A DNA stretch of 11,302 nucleotides from CAYRVX01 sp964642165 (GTDB lineage Bacteria; Planctomycetota; Phycisphaerae; SM23-33), in contig CAZXOC010000246.1 in NCBI GenBank assembly GCA_964642165.1, forward strand, positions 1 through 11,302, given 5' to 3'. Positions 1 to 6,187 of the stretch are shown one piece after another. Every line of letters starts with the position of its first letter. Positions within the stretch are counted from its first letter, which is position 1. The notes beneath the pieces are model-generated. The model did not search any database, had not been told where the DNA came from, and saw only the letters and a list, made by a program, of their open reading frames with translations. The translations under genes were made by a program, and so were the position numbers.

Positions 1-912
1 CGTGAACCGCCCGGGCTGTTCGAGGAAGTAGTCGAGCATGCCCCAGCCGCCGTAGCCGTACCACGTCGAGACGGTGTAGCCGACCATCTGGCAGACGCCC
101 GCGCTGTTCATCCACGCCAGCGCCATCGCATCGCCGTCGCGGACGTGCCCCATCAGGCAGTTGCCGACGGCCAGGTACACCTTCGGGTTGTCCGAGCGGA
201 TCGGGTGCGTCCGCCCCTTCGTGTCCAGCCCGTAGAGCCTGCCGGCCTTGCAGCGGAACTGCCCGTTGCGGTAGCGGTAGCCGATCTGCCAGTCCCGCTC
301 GGTCGCGTGGCCGGACGTGACGAAGAGCTGCGCCTTGTACTCGTTGAGCGAATCGACCAGCGCCTTGGTCGTGTCGTCGGGGGCCTTGAGCCGCCGGGGC
401 TCGCCGCCCGCGTCCTTCCGGACCATCCGGTTCTTCACCAGCTCGCAGTACCAGAGCCCCTCTTCGCAGAGGGCCAGCTCCACGTCCGTCCCCGCGGCGA
501 CACGACGGACCACCAGCGGCTGGCTCACCTCCGCGATGCGCCGCGCATTGGCCGCGTCGTAGCCCGTCAGGATGCCCCAGATGGCGTCCGTGTACGGATC
601 GTCGTCGAGCCGGCGGGTCAGGCGGTGCACCTGCGCGACGAACGCCCGGCCCGCCTCCTGGGGCCTCGCCACGAAGCAGGCGTACCGCGGAAACTGCTTC
701 CGCAGGGCCGGGAGCGACTCGTTCACCGACTCGCCGTAGACCACCAGCCTGGCGTGGTGTTTCTTCAGCAGCACCTCGACGACGTCCTTCCACCCGGCGG
801 CCTCGACGGTGGCCTTGGACGCGACCACGGCGTACGAACGCCCCGCCGCCCGGGCGCTGCCAGCCGACGCCGCCGCGATGGTCAGGGCTAGTAGCGGCAA
901 TCTGACGATCAT
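1..912 (-). CDS. Exported clan CD (C25/gingipain-like) protein, C-terminus cut by window edge
   Basis: 304 codons are open and run off the left edge, so the C-terminus is missing. The start at 912 is preceded by GGAGGT four bases upstream, a strong Shine-Dalgarno site. Residues 1-23 form a signal peptide (short basic start, hydrophobic core, A-R-A-A end), so the protein is exported. After an alternating strand/helix region come two motifs that resemble a clan CD cysteine-protease pair: a hydrophobic strand ending LFVTSGH (His202) and another ending YLAVGNC (Cys252). DDDPYTDAIWG (residues 103-113) recalls the acidic, proline-containing segment before the catalytic part of C25 peptidases. The fold assignment is inference from these motifs, not a clear family match; a plain hypothetical protein is the alternative. 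It lies 111 bp downstream of the ThuA/DUF1080 gene on the same strand and may be co-transcribed with it. Confidence 0.75.
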   Translation of the reverse strand, partial: MIVRLPLLALTIAAASAGSARAAGRSYAVVASKATVEAAGWKDVVEVLLKKHHARLVVYGESVNESLPALRKQFPRYACFVARPQEAGRAFVAQVHRLTRRLDDDPYTDAIWGILTGYDAANARRIAEVSQPLVVRRVAAGTDVELALCEEGLWYCELVKNRMVRKDAGGEPRRLKAPDDTTKALVDSLNEYKAQLFVTSGHATERDWQIGYRYRNGQFRCKAGRLYGLDTKGRTHPIRSDNPKVYLAVGNCLMGHVRDGDAMALAWMNSAGVCQMVGYTVSTWYGYGGWGMLDYFLEQPGRFT

Positions 913-925
913 GTTGACCTCCACA

Positions 926-949
926 CGAACAGAGGCGAACGGAGGCGAA
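926..949. repeat. Short 10-bp-period direct repeat in the 5' leader
   Basis: GAGGCGAA occurs at 932-939 and 942-949, and the core CGAA also at 926-929, so three CGAA cores sit exactly 10 bp apart. They lie just upstream of the Shine-Dalgarno site of the gene starting at 912. One-turn spacing would suit a protein bound to one face of the helix, but the repeat is short and could be chance. Confidence 0.3.
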
Positions 950-994
950 GCGGGACAGATCGGCTTCGCCGGGTGTCTTCGCGGGCGCCCTCGG

Positions 995-1020
995 GGGACC
1001 CGCGCGCGAGGCGCGGGCCC
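995..1020 (-). terminator. GC-rich hairpin after the ThuA/DUF1080 gene
   Basis: Three bases past the stop codon of the ThuA/DUF1080 gene is a hairpin. On the + strand GGG (995-997) and CCCGCGC (999-1005) pair with GCGCGGG (1011-1017) and CCC (1018-1020): 10 pairs with one bulged A and a 5-base loop. There is no T-run after it in the direction of transcription, so it is not a classical intrinsic terminator. It may protect the mRNA 3' end or partly separate expression of the two genes. Confidence 0.4.
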
Positions 1021-1023
1021 TCG

Positions 1024-2451
1024 CTAGGGCTGTGCGGCCTCCTTGGCGGCGGGCAGCTCGCGGACGCGGACGTTGCGGAACCACAGCGCCAGGCCGTGGT
1101 CCTGGAGGCCGACGTAGCCGCTCAGCGGGCGGTCCTTCGCCCGCGATTTGTCCAGTTGCAGGTCGACGATCTTCTCGCCGTTGAGCTCCACGAGCATGTG
1201 CGTTCCGCGGCAGGTGACGATCATGCGGTTCCACTCGCCGGCGGGCTTGGCCATGTTCTTGCTCGGCCCGATCGTGCCGATGATCCCGCCGCAGTCGTGG
1301 GCGCCGACGCGCTGCTTGCCGTGCGTGTCGTTGATCTGCACCTCGATGCCCGTCCGGACGGGGTTGCCGCGGTCCTTGACGCGGACGAACACGCCGCTGT
1401 TGCCGCCCTTGGGGAGCTTGAACTCCAGGTCGAAGACGAAGTCGCCGTAGGCCTTCTCCGCCCACAGGTACGCGTCGAAGCGCCCCCAGCCGCGCTCGCC
1501 GGGCCGCGGCTTGATGGCCAGCACGCCGTCGGGCTCGAAGAACCAGTTGCCCTTGGTCCGCCAGCCGCGCAGGCCCTTCTCGGCCACGAGCCAGTCGCCC
1601 TCGGCCGGCACGGTCGACTGCACGCCGCCGGCGGGCACGGGCACCTTCGCCGTCCACAGGATGGCGTTGAGCATCATCTTCCGCAGGTCGTCGTTGCGCC
1701 AGTTCTTGTGGAAGTGCCCGCCCGTGAAGCCGACGCCCCGCCCGCCATCGGCCCGTTGGACGGCCCAGGCGATCACCTGCCGGGCGGGCTTGTTCACGGG
1801 CAGCATGGTGGTGAGGATCGGCGTGAGGCGCGGGTCGTTGGGGCGGAATCGCTGGCGGATGTAGAACTCGTTGGGGATCGTGAAGGCCTTCCAGCCGCGG
1901 CTGACGGGATGCTCCGGCGAGGCCGGCTCCGCCGGCGGGGGGTCCTTCGTCGTCACGCGATGGCTCGAGTACTTGCGCTCGTAGTCGTCGTACCCGCCGA
2001 TCCACTCGAGCAGCTCCGGCCCGCCGCGGTCGTTGGGCATGAACAGCGTGTAATGCAGGCAGACCAGCCCGCAGCCGCGCTTCATCAACCTGCCGAGCCG
2101 CTCCAGCCGCTTGCCCTGAAGCAGCGGGTGCTTGCCGCGGTTGGCGCCGGTGCTGTGGACGACGATTGCCGCGGCGTCCTCGAGCGTGTTGGCGTCCTTG
2201 GGCCAGCCGTTGAGGTGAATCTCCGTCCGCACGCCCCGGACGTTGGGGCTGGCGTCCAGGCACGCCTTGAGCAGCTGGAGGTCCTTGGCATACTCGTGCG
2301 TGCCCTTGCCGTGCCCGTCCGGCGCCCCGGCGAGGAAGACGATCTTCCGCGCGGGCGTTTTCTCGGCCGGGGCGCCGAGTCCCGGCGCGGCCGGGGAAAG
2401 CACCAGTCCGAACGCGGCGATGGCTGCCAGGCAGCGGCATGGTGTCGTCAT
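1024..2451 (-). CDS. Exported ThuA-like + DUF1080 (3-keto-disaccharide hydrolase) fusion protein
   Basis: The protein has 475 residues. I chose the start at 2451 because AAGGAG lies seven bases upstream and a signal peptide (residues 1-27, ending GLGA) follows directly; an in-frame extension to 2541 is proline/arginine-rich and unlikely. Residues about 35-270 form a ThuA-like domain (class I glutamine-amidotransferase-like fold, PF06283 type), with KIVFLAG at the first strand, AAIVVHSTG near 94-102, GCGLVCLHY near 126-134 and GVGFTGGHFHKNW near 239-251. Residues about 283-465 form a DUF1080/3-keto-disaccharide hydrolase domain (concanavalin-like sandwich), with GNSGVFVR (350-357), GIEVQIND (368-375), WNRMIV (407-412), GYVGLQDHG (445-453) and WFRNVRV (457-463). 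Family knowledge links both domains to handling oxidised or keto-sugars in PVC bacteria and Bacteroidetes. The exact substrate is unknown. It has its own promoter. Confidence 0.93.
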   Translation of the reverse strand: MTTPCRCLAAIAAFGLVLSPAAPGLGAPAEKTPARKIVFLAGAPDGHGKGTHEYAKDLQLLKACLDASPNVRGVRTEIHLNGWPKDANTLEDAAAIVVHSTGANRGKHPLLQGKRLERLGRLMKRGCGLVCLHYTLFMPNDRGGPELLEWIGGYDDYERKYSSHRVTTKDPPPAEPASPEHPVSRGWKAFTIPNEFYIRQRFRPNDPRLTPILTTMLPVNKPARQVIAWAVQRADGGRGVGFTGGHFHKNWRNDDLRKMMLNAILWTAKVPVPAGGVQSTVPAEGDWLVAEKGLRGWRTKGNWFFEPDGVLAIKPRPGERGWGRFDAYLWAEKAYGDFVFDLEFKLPKGGNSGVFVRVKDRGNPVRTGIEVQINDTHGKQRVGAHDCGGIIGTIGPSKNMAKPAGEWNRMIVTCRGTHMLVELNGEKIVDLQLDKSRAKDRPLSGYVGLQDHGLALWFRNVRVRELPAAKEAAQP

Positions 2452-2513
2452 GGTTCGTCTCCTTGTCGCCTCGGGCGCGGGCGCGTCTCGGGGGGCATGG
2501 ACTCCTGGCGGCG

Positions 2514-2541
2514 ATTGTAGCAGAAGCCCCCGGCGGGGCAA
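2514..2541 (-). promoter_or_regulatory. Sigma-70-type promoter of the ThuA/DUF1080 gene
   Basis: On the - strand TTGCCC (2541-2536) and TACAAT (2519-2514) are separated by 16 bases. The -10 box matches five of six consensus bases and the -35 box four of six. Transcription would begin near 2507, giving a leader of about 56 nt that contains the AAGGAG ribosome-binding site. The -10 box is a rare AT-rich patch in very GC-rich DNA. Confidence 0.5.
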
Positions 2542-2613
2542 GGCCCCCGGAAGGACGACGTCGGGCGGAGGCCCCGTGGGCGCTCGCGCTTCAGGGCAAG
2601 GGGGGAGCGGGAG

Positions 2614-3840
2614 CTACGACGGGTCCATCCACCTCCTGCCGCCGAGGATCCTGGCGATCATCATGCCGGCGACGTTGTCGCCGACCGCGTTGACCATGGT
2701 CGCCGGCGGGTCCACCAGCGTGCCGATCGTGGCGATGATCGGCAGGGCCTCGGGCGGGAAGCCGTACAGCGTCACGATCAGGACCTCCCCGGCGAAGCCT
2801 CCGCCCGGGATGCCGCTCATGACCGTCCCGCTCAGGATCGCGATGCCGATGGCCGTCGCGATCGTCTCGGCGCCCGTGAAGTCCATGCGGAACAGCCCGA
2901 AGAGGAAGGCGATCTTCAGCACGGCGGCCAGGCACGAGCCGTCCATGTGGATCGTCGCCCCGATGGGAAGGACGACCTCGCGGACATCCCTGGGGATGCC
3001 GATCCTCTCCGCCGCCCGGAGGTTCAGGGGGATCGTGGCGAAGCTGCTGCCGGTGGCCAGCGCCGTCAGCGAGGGCGGCACGGCGTTCAGCCAGAACCGC
3101 TTGACCGCCCTGCGACGGCCGGCCAGGTAGGCGTAGATCGTGAAGGCGACGGCGAAGTACAGGATGCAGAGCGGGTAGTACAGCAGCATCGCCCGCAGGT
3201 ACGAGCCGAGCAGCCGCGGGCCGAACACGCCCACCAGGTACGCGAAGTACCCCGCCAGGCCCACGGGCGCGTAGTACATGATGTACGAGATGACCTTCAT
3301 GAGCACGGCGTTGGCCGAGACGAGAAAGGCGGTGAAGGGCCCGGCCTTCTCTCCCGCGGCGGAGGCCGCCAGCCCGACGAGAACCGCGAAGATGATCAGC
3401 GCGAGCAGGTTCCTCTTGCTGAGCATCTCGACGAAGTCCGGCACGCTGAGGGCGCGGACGATCCGAGCGGCCGTGTCGATCCGCCCGACCTCCACGGGGG
3501 CCGACGTGGCGAGCTCCACGCCCTCCGCCGGCGGGAACCACCGCACGCCGGCGATCATCAGCACGGACGAGACGATCCCCGTGAGCACGAAGATCGCGAT
3601 CATCCAGCCGAGGACCTTGAGGAGCCTTCTCGTGCTCCTCATCGCCGCGACGGAGGACGAGATGGAGAAGAACACCAGCGGGACGACCGTCACGAACAGG
3701 GCGTTGAGGAGCAGGTCGCCGAGCGGCTTGAGCGCCGCGGCCCGCTCGCCGAGGAGCCATCCCGCCAGTGAGCCCGCGAGGATGGCCGCGATCAGGATGA
3801 GCGACAGCCGGTAGCTCTTGAGAGGAGAGGTCCTCGACAT
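2614..3840 (-). CDS. DAACS/SLC1-family dicarboxylate or amino-acid:cation symporter
   Basis: This is a 408-residue inner-membrane protein with eight or so hydrophobic segments and the re-entrant-loop motifs of the family. VPLVFFSISSSV (53-64) is the TM3 motif, GSSFATIP (264-271) is hairpin 1, HMDG (298-301) is the TM7 NMDG motif, GIPGGG (343-348) is hairpin 2, and DPPATMVNAVGD (377-388) is the TM8 substrate/Na+ site with Asn384 and Asp388 kept. It should import an amino acid or dicarboxylate with Na+ or H+. The TM8 arginine that binds the side-chain carboxylate in GltPh and other acidic-substrate members aligns with Ala380, so a neutral substrate is possible (inference). The N of NMDG is His298. 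The length is near the family norm of 400-430. The start at 3840 has no Shine-Dalgarno site. An in-frame extension to 4047 exists but is low-complexity and would overlap the divergent gene, so I rejected it. Confidence 0.93.
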   Translation of the reverse strand: MSRTSPLKSYRLSLILIAAILAGSLAGWLLGERAAALKPLGDLLLNALFVTVVPLVFFSISSSVAAMRSTRRLLKVLGWMIAIFVLTGIVSSVLMIAGVRWFPPAEGVELATSAPVEVGRIDTAARIVRALSVPDFVEMLSKRNLLALIIFAVLVGLAASAAGEKAGPFTAFLVSANAVLMKVISYIMYYAPVGLAGYFAYLVGVFGPRLLGSYLRAMLLYYPLCILYFAVAFTIYAYLAGRRRAVKRFWLNAVPPSLTALATGSSFATIPLNLRAAERIGIPRDVREVVLPIGATIHMDGSCLAAVLKIAFLFGLFRMDFTGAETIATAIGIAILSGTVMSGIPGGGFAGEVLIVTLYGFPPEALPIIATIGTLVDPPATMVNAVGDNVAGMMIARILGGRRWMDPS

Positions 3841-3848
3841 GGGGGGCC

Positions 3849-3878
3849 ACTGTACCGGATTCCCCGCGGCGGGAGCAA
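3849..3878 (-). promoter_or_regulatory. Possible promoter of the symporter, giving a leaderless mRNA
   Basis: On the - strand TTGCTC (3878-3873) and TACAGT (3854-3849) are separated by 18 bases. The end of the -10 box is only 8 bases from the ATG at 3840, so transcription would start at or within a base or two of the start codon. That agrees with the lack of a Shine-Dalgarno site. The boxes match three and four of six consensus bases, so this is tentative. Confidence 0.3.
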
Positions 3879-3916
3879 CTGGTGATCGGCCCCGGCCTGC
3901 CGGAGGGGCGGCGGGC

Positions 3917-3944
3917 TTGCGGCAGCGAGAGATCCGGGTAGACT
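3917..3944 (+). promoter_or_regulatory. Weak candidate promoter of the GH32 gene
   Basis: TTGCGG (3917-3922) and TAGACT (3939-3944) are separated by 16 bases in the divergent spacer, with a predicted start about 35 bases before the GH32 ATG. The match is poor (three and four of six). It lies back to back with the symporter's candidate promoter, so the two genes could share regulation. Confidence 0.2.
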
Positions 3945-3986
3945 GGGCCCGTGAAGGCTCGGGCACTCTTGTGGAAAGGAACGCGT

Positions 3987-6125
3987 ATGCAGACCACGAA
4001 CGTGCTGCTGGCCGTCGCCCCGCTGCTGGTGGCGATGGGCGCGGCATCCCTGGCGGCGAACACCGCCCCGGTGCGGGACAAGACGCTCGTGGTGTGGGCC
4101 GCCCCGGCGGACCTCACGCAGCGCGGCGGCAGCGCCCTGACCATCGACGACATGGCGACCCACTTCGACGGCATCGTCTTCGGCGAGCTGTCCCCCCGCA
4201 AATGGATGGCCGGCAGCGACCGCTTCCGCCGCACGCAGAAGCAGCAGGGCAGCTACCCGCCGGAGACGGCGGACGAGAAGACCTTCGTCCAGATGGCGGT
4301 TGTCTACGAGGGCAAGCGGGTGACCGTCTACCGCAACGGCGCGAAGTACGCCGAGTACACGATGGAGACGGCGCCCCAGGCGTTCGGGCCCGAGAGCGTG
4401 GTGATGATGGGCAGGCGGCACATTGACGCCGCGGACAACGCGTGCTTCGCCGGCTCGATCGACGACGCCCGGGTGTACGACTCCGCGATCGACGCCAAGG
4501 CGATCGCCTCCCTGAAGCCGAACCGCCCGGCCGGGCCCGAGCCGTGGGCCTGGTGGACGTTCGAGGACGGCATGGCGGCGGACCGCACGGGGCGGTTCAC
4601 GGCCGTTTCGCTGATCGGCGGGGCGCGCGTGATCGACGGCAAGCTCGTGCTGAACGGCAAGGGCGCGACGATGATCGCCGGGCGGGGGGACGAGCTGCTC
4701 GACTGGCTGCGGCAGAGCTCGAGGGGCCGCCGCGGCGTCGGCGGCGAGGCGATCGACGTCGCCCGGCGCTTCCGGCTGCGGCTGCTTGGGGACCCGCACC
4801 GGCCGACGTACCACTTCGTCATCCTGGAAGGCTTCTGCATGCCGTTCGACCCGAACGGGGCGGTCTTCTGGAAAGGCCGCTACCACCTCTGCTACATCTA
4901 CCAGGATCGCGGGAAGCACTACTGGGGCCACGCGTCGAGCAGGGACCTGGTGCATTGGCGGCACCATCCGCCGGCGCTGGTAGTCGCGCCGGGCGACCCG
5001 GACCGCGGCATCTTCAGCGGCAACTGCTTCCTCAACAAGAAGGGCGAGGCGACGATGCTCTACCACGGCGTCCGGGCGGGCAACTGCATCGCCGTGAGCG
5101 CCGAGAGGAACCTCGATCGCTGGCGGAAGCTGCCGAGCAACCCCATCCAGCCGAAGTGGTCGTGGGACCCGCACGGCTGGCTGGAGGGCGACACGTACTA
5201 CGCGATCTCCGGCGGCAAGCCGCCCAGGCTCTTCAAGGCCTCCGCGCTGGACAAGTGGGAGCTGGTGGGCAACTTCATGGCCAACACGGTGGAGGGCGTG
5301 TCGTTCAAAGAGGACGTCTCCTGCCCCGACTTCTTCAAGCTGGGCGACAAGCACATGCTCCTGTGCATCAGCCACCGGTGGGGCTGCCGGTACTACCTGG
5401 GCGAGTGGAAGGACGAGAAGTTCCACCCCGACTTCCACGAGAAGATGAGCTGGGTGGACAACGAGTTCTTCGCCCCCGAGAGCCTTCTGGACGACCGGGG
5501 CCGCCGCATCATGTGGGCGTGGGTCTTCGACCGCCGCAGCGGCGCGACGCGCAGCGCCAGCGGCTGGTCGGGAACCATGAGCCTGCCGCGCGAGCTCTGG
5601 CTGGGCACCGACGGGATGCTGCGCATGCGCCCGGTCAAGGAGCTCGAGGCCCTGCGCTACAACGCTCGGAAGCTGGAGGACCTCACCGTCGAGGCCGACT
5701 CGGAGCTGAAGCTCGAGGACGTCCGAGGCAACGGCATCGAGTTGGCGATCGAGATGGTCCCCGACGGGGCCAGGCAGTTCGGCGTGAAGGTCTGCTGCTC
5801 GCCCGACGGCGAAGAGCAGACGCTCGTCCTGTACGACGCGGCCGAGAAAAAGCTCAAGGTCGACACCCGCAAGTCCAGCCTGGGGGACGGGCCGAAGAAG
5901 GTCGAGGCCGGTCCCTTCGAGCTCAAGGCGAACGAGCCGCTGAAGCTGCGCGTCTTCGTGGACAAGTCGGTGGTCGAGGTCTTCGCCAACGATCGCCAGG
6001 GCGTGACGCGGCGGATCTACCCGACGCGCGCCGACAGCGTCGGCGTGGTGCTCTTCTCCAGCGGCGGATCGACCAAGGTCCGGCGGCTGGACGCATGGGA
6101 CATGATGCCGTCGAATCCCTACTGA
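3987..6125 (+). CDS. Exported GH32 glycoside hydrolase (levanase/invertase type) with N-terminal LamG-like domain
   Basis: The protein has 712 residues. The start at 3987 has AAGGA six bases upstream and is followed by a signal peptide (residues 1-23, ending SLA-A); the in-frame GTG at 3951 lacks such a site. Residues about 30-180 look like a LamG/concanavalin-type sandwich (VTVYRNG 112-118, FAGSIDDARVYD 154-165). Residues about 275-555 are a GH32 five-bladed propeller: FDPNG (287-291) carries the nucleophile Asp288, WGHASSRDLVHW (313-324) and FSGN (343-346) are typical, and SWDPHGW (392-398) replaces the RDP motif with Asp394 kept. FFAPESLLDD (494-503) and RIMWAWV (507-513) are also typical. 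Residues about 560-705 form the C-terminal sandwich (LRVFVDKSVVEVFAND). The usual acid/base motif ECPD reads SCPD (445-448), with Glu442 just upstream. It probably cleaves fructans, sucrose or a related fructoside outside the cytoplasm; activity is uncertain because of the altered motif. Confidence 0.92.
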   Translation: MQTTNVLLAVAPLLVAMGAASLAANTAPVRDKTLVVWAAPADLTQRGGSALTIDDMATHFDGIVFGELSPRKWMAGSDRFRRTQKQQGSYPPETADEKTFVQMAVVYEGKRVTVYRNGAKYAEYTMETAPQAFGPESVVMMGRRHIDAADNACFAGSIDDARVYDSAIDAKAIASLKPNRPAGPEPWAWWTFEDGMAADRTGRFTAVSLIGGARVIDGKLVLNGKGATMIAGRGDELLDWLRQSSRGRRGVGGEAIDVARRFRLRLLGDPHRPTYHFVILEGFCMPFDPNGAVFWKGRYHLCYIYQDRGKHYWGHASSRDLVHWRHHPPALVVAPGDPDRGIFSGNCFLNKKGEATMLYHGVRAGNCIAVSAERNLDRWRKLPSNPIQPKWSWDPHGWLEGDTYYAISGGKPPRLFKASALDKWELVGNFMANTVEGVSFKEDVSCPDFFKLGDKHMLLCISHRWGCRYYLGEWKDEKFHPDFHEKMSWVDNEFFAPESLLDDRGRRIMWAWVFDRRSGATRSASGWSGTMSLPRELWLGTDGMLRMRPVKELEALRYNARKLEDLTVEADSELKLEDVRGNGIELAIEMVPDGARQFGVKVCCSPDGEEQTLVLYDAAEKKLKVDTRKSSLGDGPKKVEAGPFELKANEPLKLRVFVDKSVVEVFANDRQGVTRRIYPTRADSVGVVLFSSGGSTKVRRLDAWDMMPSNPY

Positions 6126-6175
6126 GAGCGGCCGTTCGGCGACGTGGGCTGTCCCGTCGCGCCGGCCGCCGCCGA

Positions 6176-6181
6176 AAGGAG
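6176..6181 (+). promoter_or_regulatory. Ribosome-binding site that fixes a GTG start
   Basis: AAGGAG lies six bases before GTG at 6188 but 21 bases before the next in-frame ATG at 6203. The spacing argues clearly for the GTG as the start of the downstream gene. Confidence 0.75.
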
Positions 6182-6187
6182 CCGCCC

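Noticed and set aside
973..2520. 515-codon open frame on the + strand opposite the ThuA/DUF1080 gene
   Set aside because: The translation is Ala/Arg/Gly/Pro-rich low complexity without domains, while the - strand encodes two recognisable domains; typical antisense artefact at high GC.
3792..5438. 548-codon open frame on the - strand opposite GH32
   Set aside because: Low-complexity composition and no motifs; overlaps the start of the symporter and antisense to a clear GH32 enzyme.
4442..6187. In-frame upstream extension of the 6188-8104 gene, giving a 1220-codon frame
   Set aside because: It overlaps GH32 in another register, is Arg/Gly-rich without domains, and a signal peptide with a well-spaced ribosome-binding site marks the true start at 6188.
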